Source: Shewanella ulleungensis
GTDB lineage: Bacteria > Pseudomonadota > Gammaproteobacteria > Enterobacterales > Shewanellaceae
NCBI RefSeq assembly: GCF_014648315.1
Contig: NZ_BMQW01000008.1
Span: 124,001 to 188,000 of the forward strand
Direction: 5' to 3'
Length of the DNA stretch: 64,000 nt
Notes under the pieces: model-generated
Databases searched by the model: none
The model's input: only the letters and a program-made list of their open reading frames with translations
What the model was told of the DNA's origin: nothing
Position numbers and translations under genes: made by a program
In this document: positions 26,574-36,544 of the stretch, piece after piece
Numbering within the stretch: position 1 is the first letter of the stretch
Layout: each line of letters begins with the position of its first letter

Positions 26574-27458
26574 TTGAATAATACTAAAGGCAGTCTCTAC
26601 ATGGTGCTTGCAATGGCCGCTTTTGCCATTGAAGACATGCTGATTAAGTCCGCAGCGCAAACCACCTCTTTAGGCCAAATCCTAGCGCTATTTGGTCTCG
26701 GCGGCATGCTGGTTTTTATGCTGCTCGCATGGCGTAAAGGTCAAAAGATACTGCATCCTGCCATACTCACTGCGCCCATTTTAATTCGCGCAGTCTGCGA
26801 AGTGACTGGTCGCTTTACCTTTGCTTTAGCCATCACTCTCACCCCACTCTCTAGCGCCTCAGCAATATTACAAGCCACGCCGTTGATTGCCATGATAGGC
26901 GCGGCATTATTGTTTGGTGAACATGTTGGGATTAAACGATGGATTGCCGTACTGGTGGGGTTTATCGGAGTATTAATGATTATCCGCCCGGGACTTGCTG
27001 GGTTCGAAGCTAACTCACTATTCGCAGTCATCGCCACATTAGGCTTTGCCGGTCGCGATTTAGCCACTCGCGCAGCGCCGCCTGTGTTATCGAACATGCA
27101 ACTTGGGGTATACGGATTTTTTGTATTAATCCCCGCAGGAATTGCCATCCAGCTATATCAAAATGAACCCGCACAACTCAATACCACAGCATCACTGCAA
27201 ATCATCGGCGCAATTATTTTTGGTGTCGCAGCTTACAATGCCCTTACCATCGCCATGCGCGCTGGAGACGTGTCGGTCATCGCCCCCTTTCGCTACACCC
27301 GCTTATTATTTGCATTAGCGTTGGGTATATTCATATTCGGTGAAACACCCGACACCATGACGCTACTCGGCAGCCTACTCGTGGTGGTCAGCGGTGTTTA
27401 CACGCTCAACCAAACACGTAAAAAGGTCACTTCGAGAGTGGTGAATAGTGAAGCTTAA
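26574..27458 (+). CDS. EamA/DMT family transporter
   Basis: Ten-helix drug/metabolite exporter made of two EamA repeats. 294 residues, typical size. First repeat about 8-135 with ALTLTPLSSASAILQATPLIAM-type core, second about 150-280 with IAMRAGDVSVIAPFRYTRLLFALALG. The start codon is TTG 26574 with an AGGTG ribosome site six bases upstream. The substrate is unknown. First gene of the block between greB and ompR; a repeat copy begins about 110 bases after its stop. Confidence 0.9.
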   Translation: MNNTKGSLYMVLAMAAFAIEDMLIKSAAQTTSLGQILALFGLGGMLVFMLLAWRKGQKILHPAILTAPILIRAVCEVTGRFTFALAITLTPLSSASAILQATPLIAMIGAALLFGEHVGIKRWIAVLVGFIGVLMIIRPGLAGFEANSLFAVIATLGFAGRDLATRAAPPVLSNMQLGVYGFFVLIPAGIAIQLYQNEPAQLNTTASLQIIGAIIFGVAAYNALTIAMRAGDVSVIAPFRYTRLLFALALGIFIFGETPDTMTLLGSLLVVVSGVYTLNQTRKKVTSRVVNSEA

Positions 27459-27564
27459 TGGGCCGTGTAAGATATGGACTATGGATATGAAGGCAGTGGT
27501 GCTTCATCTACGCCAGAGACTGACTCGTTTTGACAAAGCTTGTAATTACTTTCTCATCGTCCCG

Positions 27565-27690
27565 ACGAGTTTAATGAAGTTGCATTTAATAACGTTGAAG
27601 TGAACCAGAGTAACATTTATCCAACTCTGGAGTCTGCGAAGCACCACGACGTTAGTCGCCGTCGGCCATAAAAGGCCTAAGCAACCATAA
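27565..27690 (+). repeat. Dispersed-type repeat, copy A (direct repeat partner of 28750-28930)
   Basis: Non-coding stretch of about 125 bases that aligns with a second stretch 1.2 kb downstream in the same orientation. Shared blocks are TTTAATGAAGT (27580-27590), AGTAACATTT (27609-27618), and CTCTGGAGTCT (27625-27635) followed by CGAAG. A short inverted repeat TCGTC/GACGA stands at the left end and GGCC/GGCC near the right end. Not coding. The two copies enclose the YjdF-family gene. Confidence 0.75.
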
Positions 27691-27714
27691 TAATTCAACT
27701 TGCCTCTGCTTCGC

Positions 27715-28389
27715 TTAATATCCTTTATTGTTTACCGTTAAGCTTAATCGCCATTGTTCTCGAAAGTCTTTTTGGATACGTGAATGGATAAGCAGCGTTA
27801 TCACCATCGCTAACAATCCACCCAGGCTGGCGAGTGCCATATCCTTATGCGCATCCCAAATATCACCCTGGGTACCTAAATACGCCATGCCAAGCTCGCC
27901 ACCAAATACCTCTGCGGCGCCCCACTCCACTAACTCATATAACATCGATGTCGACATAATCAGGTTTAACGGCGTGAAATAGCTCCAAAAGCCTTTCACG
28001 GCAGCAATCTTGCAATACAGATCTCTCACTGGGTACGCCAGTAAAAAACCGTATGCGAAATGAATCAATCGATCAAAATTATTGCGATTCCAGCCCATAT
28101 ATTCATTAAGGCTAACGTTAAAATACGACAGTAGAAATTCATCATAGGGAACATTGGAATAAGTATAATATGAGCCGATTTCATGCAAGCTCATAAAGAT
28201 AAATCTCAAGCTATAAGAAAGTCGCGATAATGGGCATTTTTTATAGGTAAACACCACAAAGATGACAGATAAAACAACTAATACATTCTCAAGCGCCCAA
28301 TCGGCTCTGTTATAAGGATTGATAGAAATAACAATAAATTCAATAATAAAAATGATTGAAAGCAATAAAAAATATCGTTTATGTTCCAT
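27715..28389 (-). CDS. yjdF: YjdF/DUF2238 family inner-membrane protein
   Basis: 224-residue membrane protein with about six helices. The family region is recognised from the central LHEIGSYYTYSNVPYD, NFDRLIHFAYGFLLAYP, and SMLYELVEWGAAEVFGGELG...GTQGDIWDAHKDMALASLGG stretches, rich in conserved Asp, His and Glu that could bind a metal. Function in this family is not established. The gene stands alone, transcribed against both neighbours, and is flanked on each side by a copy of the same repeat, which suggests it was carried or inserted as a unit. Confidence 0.88.
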   Translation of the reverse strand: MEHKRYFLLLSIIFIIEFIVISINPYNRADWALENVLVVLSVIFVVFTYKKCPLSRLSYSLRFIFMSLHEIGSYYTYSNVPYDEFLLSYFNVSLNEYMGWNRNNFDRLIHFAYGFLLAYPVRDLYCKIAAVKGFWSYFTPLNLIMSTSMLYELVEWGAAEVFGGELGMAYLGTQGDIWDAHKDMALASLGGLLAMVITLLIHSRIQKDFREQWRLSLTVNNKGY

Positions 28390-28749
28390 AGTATGTTGGC
28401 CATTGTGAATTAAAGATATTTTATGGCATGTAACGGCTTACTTGAGGCTTGCCTCTCAACATCACCGATTAAACACATCTGATGACCGATAGTCACGGAT
28501 GAATACTGCTAGAAAACCATAAGCAACAAACACCTACGACTCACAGATTGAATTTATCACTGCGTCATTATTGATGATACGCTTTATTTTTATACAATAA
28601 ACCCATACCGCAATATTTCAATGGCCAATGGTTTATTTAACACGACGTATCATCTCTGATTGTAAACAAGAATAAACCTTAACTCTTTACCTCAGTGTGG
28701 GGAAATGCCACGACCTTGTGGCCGCAACAAAAACAAAAGCTAACACCTG
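28390..28749. other. Intergenic, no gene seen
   Basis: About 360 AT-rich bases upstream of the YjdF-family gene, leading into repeat copy B. It should contain the promoter of that gene. No convincing coding frame or RNA gene is visible. Confidence 0.6.
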
Positions 28750-28930
28750 GATCCCGGCTCAAAAACATTGCCGGGAAGACGAATTTTATGAAGACAGGTT
28801 TAATGAAGTCGAATTTAGTGAAATTGAATGGAATTGAATGGAGTCAAAGTAACATTTGTCCATGCTCTGGAGTCTTCGAAGTGCGACGATGTAGCGCTAG
28901 TAGGTCTAAAATAACCGCAACCAAACCATA
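28750..28930 (+). repeat. Dispersed-type repeat, copy B
   Basis: Second copy of the element at 27565-27690. It begins with an inverted repeat, ATCCCGGC / GCCGGGA around an 11-base loop (28751-28776), then TTTAATGAAGT (28799-28809), AGTAACATTT (28848-28857), CTCTGGAGTCT (28865-28875) and CGAAG, ending in AACCATAA-like sequence as copy A does. Over the core of about 34 bases (28848-28881) only a few positions differ from copy A. An open frame of 78 codons overlaps it, but appears fortuitous. Confidence 0.75.
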
Positions 28931-28933
28931 AAC

Positions 28934-28972
28934 AAAAAGCCACTCCGACATACACTGCCGGAGTGGCTTTTT
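28934..28972. terminator. Strong bidirectional terminator
   Basis: Perfect 14-base stem, from AAAAAGCCACTCCG (28934-28947) to CGGAGTGGCTTTTT (28959-28972), with an 11-base loop. It ends the uspA transcript on the minus strand and would also stop reading from the plus strand. Confidence 0.9.
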
Positions 28973-29009
28973 AGCTATCAGCTCTTAGCTGTCAGCTAAT
29001 CCATTATGA

Positions 29010-29858
29010 CTAACGTAATAGTAATAATGGGATTTTGCTTTTGCTGATCATTCTGGTGGTGTTGCTACCGACAAAAAACTCGCGAATACGCGAATGGCCG
29101 TAAGCACCCATAACCATTAGATCGATATTATGCTCGATTTGGTATGCTTCTAACGCCGCTTGAACTTCACCCTGACACACAGCAGTGCTTACGTTAAAAT
29201 CTGCACTGCTTAAGGTGTCTGCTGCCGCAGCAAGCTCAGCACTGGCTTGAGTTTGATTGTCTGATACCATCACTAAATGACATGCTAGGCCTTTAAGCAA
29301 CGGACTGGCTGCAACACGAGCAAGGGCTTTTTTAGCCGTTGCACTGGCGTCGTAAGCAAAGATAAAACGCTCAGGCGCGGTAAACTCTGCCATTACGACT
29401 AAAATCGGTTGCTTAATAGTACGGATAACACTCTCAATATGGCTACCAATCGGTTGGTCTTGGTGCTGTTCACCTTGACGTCCCATAACCACTAACCTTG
29501 CATTGGGCTCTTGTTCTAACAAGGTTTCAATTAAATCGCCGTGGCGTTGTAAAGTATCGACTGACACTGTCGCTTGTTGGTCAGAAACCCGCGTTTTAGC
29601 ATCTTCGAGCATATATTTACCTTGCTCGAGTGCCAGTTTGCTTCTGCGCCCTTCAAGCTCAACCATTTCGTCGAGTAGGTGTTCACGCGTACCTAAACCA
29701 ATGCTGCCAGATAAATTCAATTGTGTTGGATACACAGATTTATCTAATACATGTAACAAGGTCACTGGGGCTGTCATTTGAGTCGCAGCCCACACGCTGG
29801 CATCACAAACCGCTAAGGTGGCTTTTGAACCGTCGATACAAGCAATCACATTTGTCAT
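29010..29858 (-). CDS. Tandem-domain universal stress protein
   Basis: 282-residue protein made of two UspA domains (about 1-150 and 155-282). The second domain ends with the full nucleotide-binding signature GAYGHSRIREFFVGSNT (Gly-x2-Gly-x9-Gly-Ser), and the first carries a related GRQGEQHQDQPIGSH. Likely cytoplasmic, ATP-binding, stress- or energy-related. AAGGAGA ribosome site. It starts 31 bases after the sulP stop on the same strand, so the two are probably co-transcribed, and it may regulate or accompany the transporter. Confidence 0.93.
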   Translation of the reverse strand: MTNVIACIDGSKATLAVCDASVWAATQMTAPVTLLHVLDKSVYPTQLNLSGSIGLGTREHLLDEMVELEGRRSKLALEQGKYMLEDAKTRVSDQQATVSVDTLQRHGDLIETLLEQEPNARLVVMGRQGEQHQDQPIGSHIESVIRTIKQPILVVMAEFTAPERFIFAYDASATAKKALARVAASPLLKGLACHLVMVSDNQTQASAELAAAADTLSSADFNVSTAVCQGEVQAALEAYQIEHNIDLMVMGAYGHSRIREFFVGSNTTRMISKSKIPLLLLR

Positions 29859-29889
29859 TATTGTTCTCCTTTTGTGGTGTTGCTCAAGG

Positions 29890-31380
29890 TTAGTGACCAG
29901 ACATCATTTTTTCGACTTCTTCAGGCTTATCGTGCACCCCAAATTTATCAACGATGGTCGCACTAGCTTCATTTAGGCCAATTAAATCAACCTCGGTGCC
30001 ATCACGACGGAATTTAATCACCACTTTATCGAGTGCCGATACTGCGGTGATATCCCAAAAATGCGCTAATGATAAGTCGATAGTCACTTTATCAACCACT
30101 TCTTTAAAATCAAATGATTGGCTGAACTTGTCGGCAGAGGCAAAAAACACCTGACCAACGATTTGATAATGACGGCCAGTTTCAGCGGTAATCTCTGAAC
30201 TTTTAACCACCATGAATCGGCCCACTTTATTGGCAAAAAATAATGAAGCCAATAACACCCCTACAAATACCCCAATCGCCAAGTTATGGGTAGCAACAAC
30301 CACCACAACCGTGGCCACCATCACAAGGTTTGTCGACATTGGGTGATGTTTGAGGTTACGGATTGAATCCCAAGAGAAAGTACCGATAGACACCATGATC
30401 ATTACCGCGACTAATGCCGCCATAGGAATAAGCTTTAACCATTCACCGAGGAATACGATTAAAATCAGCAAAAACATACCCGCTGCAAACGTTGATAAAC
30501 GCCCACGACCACCCGATTTTACGTTGATAATCGATTGGCCAATCATGGCACAACCCGCCATGCCGCCCATTAAGCCTGCACCAATGTTGGCAATACCTTG
30601 ACCTTTACACTCACGGTTTTTATCACTTTGAGTGTCGGTTAAATCATCCACAATGGTGGCTGTCATCATTGATTCAAGCAAACCAACAACCGCAAGGCCT
30701 GCTGAATATGGCAAGATGATCATGAGGGTTTCAAGGGTTAATGGCACTTCTGGCCATAGGAAGATTGGTAAAGTGTCGGGCAGTTGGCCCATGTCACCTA
30801 CGGTACGCACATCAATGCCCATAAAGACTGCAAAAATGGTTAAACCAACAATACACACTAACGGTGACGGTAATGATTTACCAATAACCGGAATCAGTGG
30901 GAATAAGTAAATAATCCCAAGGCCTGTAGCGGTCATGGCGTACACATGCCAGGTCACGTCAATCAGCTCAGGCACTTGCGCCATAAAGATTAAAATCGCT
31001 AAGGCATTCACAAAGCCAGTCACCACCGAGCGCGACACAAAGCGCATTAAGTTACCCAGCTTTAAGTAGCCTGCTGCAATTTGGAATACACCGGTTAATA
31101 AGGTAGCAGCCAATAAGTACTCAAGGCCGTGCTCTTTTACTAAGGTCACCATTAACAGTGCCATTGCACCCGTTGCGGCAGAAATCATCCCTGGGCGGCC
31201 ACCGGTAAATGCAATCACTACCGCAATACAGAACGAAGCATATAGCCCCACTTTAGGGTCTACACCTGCAATAATAGAAAAGGCAATCGCCTCTGGAATT
31301 AACGCCAGCGCAACCACAAGACCGGCTAATAGGTCTCCGCGAATGTTGGAGAACCATTCTTTTTTCATGGTTTGTATCAT
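29890..31380 (-). CDS. SulP family anion transporter with STAS domain
   Basis: Inner-membrane transporter of the SulP/SLC26 family, moving sulfate, bicarbonate or another anion. 496 residues: membrane domain with family stretches [19 protein letters not shown] and [23 protein letters not shown], then a C-terminal STAS domain (about 385-490, [20 protein letters not shown]). The start ATG 31380 is preferred because GAGTG lies at proper spacing; a GTG at 31389 and an ATG at 31368 are alternatives. The pairing with a universal stress protein is common for SulP transporters thought to carry bicarbonate, but the ion is inferred. Confidence 0.93.
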   Translation of the reverse strand: MIQTMKKEWFSNIRGDLLAGLVVALALIPEAIAFSIIAGVDPKVGLYASFCIAVVIAFTGGRPGMISAATGAMALLMVTLVKEHGLEYLLAATLLTGVFQIAAGYLKLGNLMRFVSRSVVTGFVNALAILIFMAQVPELIDVTWHVYAMTATGLGIIYLFPLIPVIGKSLPSPLVCIVGLTIFAVFMGIDVRTVGDMGQLPDTLPIFLWPEVPLTLETLMIILPYSAGLAVVGLLESMMTATIVDDLTDTQSDKNRECKGQGIANIGAGLMGGMAGCAMIGQSIINVKSGGRGRLSTFAAGMFLLILIVFLGEWLKLIPMAALVAVMIMVSIGTFSWDSIRNLKHHPMSTNLVMVATVVVVVATHNLAIGVFVGVLLASLFFANKVGRFMVVKSSEITAETGRHYQIVGQVFFASADKFSQSFDFKEVVDKVTIDLSLAHFWDITAVSALDKVVIKFRRDGTEVDLIGLNEASATIVDKFGVHDKPEEVEKMMSGH

Positions 31381-32043
31381 GTTATTCACTCTGTTTAAAA
31401 TTCAGTCATTTATTTCAATAGTACGTGCTTATCCGAAACTGAAATATCGCCTACAGCTTCTAAGATGTTGATCCGTCATGCAACGAGATGCTATTAAATA
31501 TGGGGTAAAGCAAAACAGCCACTACAGATGGATTGTAGCAATCCAATAAGGGAGGGTTTAACTAATGCGGCTTAGTTCATGCAAGATTTTACTTTGAATA
31601 CACTGATGCACCTCAAAGCAGCGACAAAGAATATAGTTCAGCCCGTTGAAAGTCAAAATCTGTCAGTAAAATAGTCAACATTTCGCCTTTAGCGCCTGAT
31701 TTAGTGACCCTTGTTACCAATATCGTTAGCGCTCGACTTGATACTCAAGCGAAGCGTTGATGACAGGAGTTACCTTTAAGTAGCTCACAGTTTTTTGAGC
31801 GCTTAATGTGCTAATGATCACGATTCTACCTTTATTAAGACCAAAAACAGTGAACAATTGGTTAAATTTGTAAATAAATAGCTTAATTTATGTGCTTTTT
31901 CAGGTTTATTTAATCTTTGCGCGGTTTTACTGACCTTAACTACTTTCAATTAATAGCCGCTTCTTGTTATTCTCCTGCCGTACAACAACTCGCAGTGTTT
32001 TAATGCGACTACCAATTCTTTTACGCTCAGGCGGAAACGTTTT
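31381..32043. other. Long intergenic region before the cyo locus
   Basis: About 660 AT-rich bases between the divergent sulP gene and the small membrane-protein frame at 32044. It must hold the sulP promoter on the minus strand and, toward the right, a promoter for the small frame or the cyo operon. I see no coding frame, tRNA or clear hairpin. Confidence 0.6.
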
Positions 32044-32433
32044 TTGAATCCAACTCTTTGCCAAAATTTTGTTACGCAGCTAAGTCGCATAGCAAGATTG
32101 TCCAAACTGAGTAAAGCACATTTAACTTTGTGTTTCGGATTACTATTGCTGCAACCTTTAGCCGATGCCTTATCGATTTCGGTTGGTCACTTTATTGATA
32201 TTAGTGAATTTATCGCTATAGCCGACAGCCTACTGGCTGAGTTTGTAGGCGCTGGATTGCTCAGCTTGATTATTCTTAACCCTATGGTTATTGAACAATT
32301 TTGGCGCTTGTTTCATCTCAATTCTAAATTTAGCAATCTGCTTGAACTCAGCGATGCGCTAAGTGCATTATCTCCTGTTATTCCTAAATCGTTAGACTAT
32401 ACGGCACATGGCTGCCGCGCCCCTCCTCGTTAA
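32044..32433 (+). CDS. Small hypothetical membrane protein upstream of cyoA
   Basis: 129-residue frame starting at a TTG with a GGCGGA ribosome-like site eight bases before. Two or so hydrophobic segments (about 25-45 and 64-82, LTLCFGLLLLQPLAD and FVGAGLLSLIILNPMVI) suggest a small membrane protein. It lies 172 bases before cyoA on the same strand. No family is recognised, and with a TTG start and no homologue known to me it may not be real. Confidence 0.5.
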   Translation: MNPTLCQNFVTQLSRIARLSKLSKAHLTLCFGLLLLQPLADALSISVGHFIDISEFIAIADSLLAEFVGAGLLSLIILNPMVIEQFWRLFHLNSKFSNLLELSDALSALSPVIPKSLDYTAHGCRAPPR

Positions 32434-32473
32434 TTTTCGTTTTAGCTCAACTCTGACAACAGGTTATTCATAA

Positions 32474-32496
32474 CACGTTGATGTTATATCAACGTG
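32474..32496. promoter_or_regulatory. Perfect inverted repeat upstream of cyoA, possible operator
   Basis: CACGTTGAT and ATCAACGTG around a 5-base spacer, 110 bases before the cyoA start. It contains TTGAT and ATCAA half-sites as in FNR boxes, but with five spacer bases where FNR uses four. No T-run follows, so it is not an obvious terminator for the frame at 32044-32433. Confidence 0.55.
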
Positions 32497-32605
32497 ATCA
32501 GCGATTGCTCATTTGAGCCTTGCTGAATGCCACCTGTTGCTTTCAATCTGTCACAGGTATCTCACTGGCAGCGTAGTAAGTTATTAAGGTTAGAGGAATC
32601 TTCCT

Positions 32606-33601
32606 TTGTTTATTCGAAAATTAAGTACAGCAATGCTGGCGGTTGGCGCATTAATGCTAGCCGGCTGCGAAGGCGGCGTGCTCGACCCTAAAGGGCAAGT
32701 CGGCATGGATGAGAAACATCTCATCATTGTGGCAACATTATTGATGCTGATCGTGGTGATTCCGGTTATTTTTATGACGCTCTATTTTGCGTGGAAATAC
32801 CGTGACGGACGCGATCACGAAATTTATGCGCCTAAATGGGCTCATTCAAAAACCATCGAAATCGTGGTGTGGCTCATTCCGGTTGTGATTGTAATTGTGT
32901 TGGGTGTTATTACGTGGAACTCAACCCATAAACTCGACCCTTACAAGCCGCTTGACCACCACGCTAAACCGATTACCGTGCAAGTAGTATCACTCGACTG
33001 GAAATGGTTATTTATTTATCCAGAACAAGGCATTGCGTCAGTTAACGAATTGGCTTTCCCAGCCAATGTACCGGTTAACTTTAAAATCACTTCAGACACG
33101 GCAATGAACTCATTTTTCATCCCACAGCTAGGCAGCCAAATTTACTCAATGGCAGGCATGGCAACTAAGTTGCACCTTATTGCCAACGAACCTGGCACAT
33201 TTAAAGGTATTTCAGCTAACTACAGCGGTGCTGGGTTTGCAGGTATGAAATTTAATGCCATCGCCACCCCAACAGCTGAAGACTTTGACGCATGGGTCGC
33301 CATGATTAAACAGCAAGAAACAACCTTGGATGTTGCGCAATATAAGCTACTGGCAAAAAAGAGCGAAAACAACCCTGTGCAGTACTTCGGCTCAGTGCAA
33401 AAAGGCATGTTTAATTACGTAGTAATGCAATACATGGACCCGAACTCAAACATGAAATCGATGGGCAGCATGGAAGATATGGACCACGATCAACACATGC
33501 AACATATGAAAGACATTGATGCTACACAACATTCTGAACACTCAATCCCAACACACTCAACCACAGAGCCGTCATCGACTGTTTCTGGGGAGGCGGAGTA
33601 A
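32606..33601 (+). CDS. cyoA: Cytochrome bo3 quinol oxidase subunit II (lipoprotein)
   Basis: Subunit II of the proton-pumping ubiquinol oxidase. 331 residues: lipoprotein signal with lipobox LAGC (Cys about 21), two helices, then a cupredoxin-fold domain that lacks the CuA Cys pair, as expected for a quinol oxidase. [18 protein letters not shown] and the [15 protein letters not shown] stretches are CyoA-type. The C-terminal tail is rich in Met and His (from about residue 275, with repeats of HMQHM and [10 protein letters not shown] type), also known from the E. coli protein. The start codon is TTG 32606 behind AGAGGA. First gene of cyoABCDE. Confidence 0.95.
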   Translation: MFIRKLSTAMLAVGALMLAGCEGGVLDPKGQVGMDEKHLIIVATLLMLIVVIPVIFMTLYFAWKYRDGRDHEIYAPKWAHSKTIEIVVWLIPVVIVIVLGVITWNSTHKLDPYKPLDHHAKPITVQVVSLDWKWLFIYPEQGIASVNELAFPANVPVNFKITSDTAMNSFFIPQLGSQIYSMAGMATKLHLIANEPGTFKGISANYSGAGFAGMKFNAIATPTAEDFDAWVAMIKQQETTLDVAQYKLLAKKSENNPVQYFGSVQKGMFNYVVMQYMDPNSNMKSMGSMEDMDHDQHMQHMKDIDATQHSEHSIPTHSTTEPSSTVSGEAE

Positions 33602-33603
33602 TC

Positions 33604-35583
33604 ATGTCATTTTTTGGAAAATTAACTCTCGAGTCCATTCCGTATCACGAACCCATTATTATGGTGACCCTTGCGGTTGTCGGCGTGATTGGATTGGTTA
33701 TTGCTGCGCTCATTACAAAGCATCAAAAATGGGGCGTACTTTGGCACGACTGGCTCACGTCGGTTGACCACAAACGTCTTGGTATTATGTACATTCTGTT
33801 GGCATTAGTAATGCTTATCCGTGGTTTCTCTGACGCAATTATGATGCGAACCCAACAGGCGCTTGCCACTAATGGCGCTGCTGGATATTTACCACCAGAA
33901 CATTACGACCAAATCTTCACAGCCCATGGCGTGATCATGATTATCTTTATGGCTATGCCATTTATGATTGGTTTAATGAACTTAATATTGCCGCTGCAAA
34001 TTGGTGCCCGCGATGTGGCGTTCCCGTTTTTAAACAACTTAAGCTTTTGGCTCACCACATCTGGCGCGGTGTTAATTAATATTTCGCTTGGACTCGGTGA
34101 GTTTGCTAAAACGGGTTGGGTAGCATATCCACCATTATCTGAGCTGGCTTACAGCCCGGGAGTGGGGGTTGATTATTATATTTGGGCCTTGCAAATATCG
34201 GGCATAGGGACAACCTTAACTGGGGTTAACTTTATTGCCACGGTATTAAAAATGCGCGCCCCAGGCATGAAGCTAATGCAAATGCCGATTTTTACCTGGA
34301 CCTGTACCTGGGCCAATATATTAATTGTCGCCTCGTTCCCCATTTTAACCGCGGTGTTAGGCCTATTAACCCTAGACCGTTACTTAGATTTCCACTTCTT
34401 TACTAATGATGGTGGCGGTAACGCCATGATGTACATCAACCTGTTTTGGGCCTGGGGACATCCTGAAGTATATATTCTGATTTTACCGGCATTTGGTATT
34501 TTCTCAGAAGTGATCTCAACCTTTACCTCAAAACGCCTGTTTGGCTACAGCTCAATGGTATGGGCCAGCGGCGCGATTTCTATCCTTGGTTTTATTGTTT
34601 GGTTACACCACTTTTTTACCATGGGCTCAAGCGCCAACGTCAATGCCTTCTTTGGGGTAATGACTATGGTAATTGCGGTGCCGACCGGGGTAAAACTGTT
34701 TAACTGGTTATTTACCATTTACCGTGGTCGTTTACGCATTACGGTTCCGGTATTGTGGACATTAGGCTTTATGGTCACCTTTACCATTGGCGGCATGACC
34801 GGCGTATTACTTGCGGTACCAGGGGCGGATTACGTATTACACAATAGCCTATTTTTGATTGCTCATTTCCATAACACCATTTTAGGTGGCGCAGTATTTG
34901 GGTACATGGCAGGCTTTGCGTTTTGGTTCCCTAAAGCGATGGGCTTCCACTTAAATGAGCGTTTAGGTAAAGCGTCATTCTGGTGTTGGCAGGTGGGTTT
35001 CTACGTGGCGTTTATGCCGCTGTACGTACTTGGATTCCTAGGGATGACACGTCGTATTAACCACACAGACAATCCAGCATGGAACTTCTGGATTTACTTT
35101 GCTGCGGTAGGTGCCTTTATCATTTTAGCCGGCATCATTTTACAGTTTGTTCAATTGTATGTGAGCTTTCGCGACCGTGAGCAAAACTTAGATACTACTG
35201 GCGACCCGTGGAATGGCCATACTTTAGAGTGGTCTACCTCGTCACCGCCGCAGTTTTATAACTTCGCAAAATTACCCCATGTCACAGACATTGATGCCTT
35301 TACCGATATGAAAGAAAAAGGCCAGGCGTATCAACGTGAGCAAGCTTATCAACCAATCCACATGCCTAAAAACACTGCCAGCGGTATTTTCATGGCGGCG
35401 TGTATAACCGCTGTTGGTTTTGCCGCTATTTGGCATATTTGGTGGTTAGCTATTGCTGGACTTGCCAGTGCATTTGTACTGTTTTTAGTGCGCGCTTACG
35501 ACAACGATGTCGACTACTACGTGCAACCTGATGAAGTCACACGCATTGAACATGCACACCTAGATAACGTAGTGAGGGGCTAA
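33604..35583 (+). CDS. cyoB: Cytochrome bo3 quinol oxidase subunit I
   Basis: Catalytic subunit with low-spin heme b, high-spin heme o3 and CuB; reduces O2 using quinol electrons. 659 residues with about 15 helices, longer than CoxA at both ends, as in CyoB. Motifs: [14 protein letters not shown] (heme b His), [15 protein letters not shown] (CuB His and cross-linked Tyr), [10 protein letters not shown] (double CuB His), and [12 protein letters not shown] (heme ligands). Starts two bases after cyoA's stop. Confidence 0.98.
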   Translation: MSFFGKLTLESIPYHEPIIMVTLAVVGVIGLVIAALITKHQKWGVLWHDWLTSVDHKRLGIMYILLALVMLIRGFSDAIMMRTQQALATNGAAGYLPPEHYDQIFTAHGVIMIIFMAMPFMIGLMNLILPLQIGARDVAFPFLNNLSFWLTTSGAVLINISLGLGEFAKTGWVAYPPLSELAYSPGVGVDYYIWALQISGIGTTLTGVNFIATVLKMRAPGMKLMQMPIFTWTCTWANILIVASFPILTAVLGLLTLDRYLDFHFFTNDGGGNAMMYINLFWAWGHPEVYILILPAFGIFSEVISTFTSKRLFGYSSMVWASGAISILGFIVWLHHFFTMGSSANVNAFFGVMTMVIAVPTGVKLFNWLFTIYRGRLRITVPVLWTLGFMVTFTIGGMTGVLLAVPGADYVLHNSLFLIAHFHNTILGGAVFGYMAGFAFWFPKAMGFHLNERLGKASFWCWQVGFYVAFMPLYVLGFLGMTRRINHTDNPAWNFWIYFAAVGAFIILAGIILQFVQLYVSFRDREQNLDTTGDPWNGHTLEWSTSSPPQFYNFAKLPHVTDIDAFTDMKEKGQAYQREQAYQPIHMPKNTASGIFMAACITAVGFAAIWHIWWLAIAGLASAFVLFLVRAYDNDVDYYVQPDEVTRIEHAHLDNVVRG

Positions 35584-35585
35584 TT

Positions 35586-36203
35586 ATGAGCATTGCTATC
35601 CAAGCAGATTTACATGTGGCTCATTCTGATGAACATGAGCACCACGACACTAGCGGTAATACCTTGTTCGGTTTTTGGATTTATCTGATGACCGACTGCA
35701 TTTTGTTTGCCTCGGTTTTTGCCACCTACGCAGTATTGTTTATGAACACTGACGGCGGCGTATCGGGCAAAGATATTTTTGAACTCGACTTTGTACTTAT
35801 CGAAACCGCCGCGCTATTGGTCAGTAGCATTACCTATGGCGTAGCAATGATTTGCGCTAAACACCAAAAGAAAGCGGCAACCTTAGGCTGGCTATTAATC
35901 ACCTTTGCGTTAGGTTGTGTGTTTATTGGCATGGAAGTGTACGAATTCCACCACTTAATTGAACACGGTAACGGCCCTGATCGCAGCGCCTTTTTATCGG
36001 CCTTTTTTGCCCTAGTCGGTATGCATGGTTTACATGTCACCGCAGGCTTAATTTGGATGCTGATTATGATGGTTGAGGTATTAACAACCGGCTTAACCAA
36101 TCGCAGCGTGACTCGTTTGAGCTGCTTAAGTTTGTTTTGGCACTTCTTAGACATCGTTTGGGTGTGTGTGTTTACCGTTGTTTATTTGTTAGGAGCCTTG
36201 TAA
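35586..36203 (+). CDS. cyoC: Cytochrome bo3 quinol oxidase subunit III
   Basis: Five-helix subunit III of the quinol oxidase. 205 residues, the usual CyoC size and clearly shorter than CoxC. Typical stretches: [40 protein letters not shown], and [20 protein letters not shown]. It begins two bases after cyoB, and its stop codon shares one base with the cyoD start. Confidence 0.97.
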   Translation: MSIAIQADLHVAHSDEHEHHDTSGNTLFGFWIYLMTDCILFASVFATYAVLFMNTDGGVSGKDIFELDFVLIETAALLVSSITYGVAMICAKHQKKAATLGWLLITFALGCVFIGMEVYEFHHLIEHGNGPDRSAFLSAFFALVGMHGLHVTAGLIWMLIMMVEVLTTGLTNRSVTRLSCLSLFWHFLDIVWVCVFTVVYLLGAL

Positions 36204-36532
36204 TGAGCCATGCACATTCAAGCCATGATGTTGGCGATTTTGCAGCCAGCATCAAATCGTATGTTGTCGGTTTTGTATTGTCGGTAGTATTAACGGCTAT
36301 TCCATTTTGGTCGGTGATGACACACCAGTTTGATCATGCAACCACCATATGGGTCGTAGTGATAACCGCAATAGTGCAAATTGTGGTGCACTTGAAATAC
36401 TTCCTCCATTTAGATTTCTCTAAAGAAGGTAAGCTCAATACATTCTCATTCTTATTCACCGCCTTGATTATTGTCATGGTGGTGGGGCTGTCTGTGTGGA
36501 TTATCTACGCAGCTAACGAATTGATGATGTAA
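36203..36532 (+). CDS. cyoD: Cytochrome bo3 quinol oxidase subunit IV
   Basis: Small three-helix subunit thought to help CuB binding and assembly. 109 residues. SIKSYVVGFVLSVVLTAIPFW, IVQIVVHLKYFLHLDFS and a final helix match the prokaryotic COX4 family. ATG 36203 overlaps the cyoC stop by one base; the frame is open 66 bases further upstream inside cyoC, but that part is not family-like. cyoE follows after 12 bases. Confidence 0.96.
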   Translation: MSHAHSSHDVGDFAASIKSYVVGFVLSVVLTAIPFWSVMTHQFDHATTIWVVVITAIVQIVVHLKYFLHLDFSKEGKLNTFSFLFTALIIVMVVGLSVWIIYAANELMM

Positions 36533-36544
36533 CCCAAAGCACTA

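Noticed and set aside
26741..27148. A 135-codon minus-strand frame inside the EamA transporter
   Set aside because: It is the reverse of a transmembrane coding region; the Pro/Asn-rich translation is typical of a shadow.
28695..28931. A 78-codon frame in repeat copy B
   Set aside because: It lies in non-coding repeat sequence, and copy A does not keep the frame.
32474..32496. A classical FNR/EtrA site upstream of cyoA
   Set aside because: The half-sites fit but the spacer is five bases, not four, so it is listed only as a possible operator.
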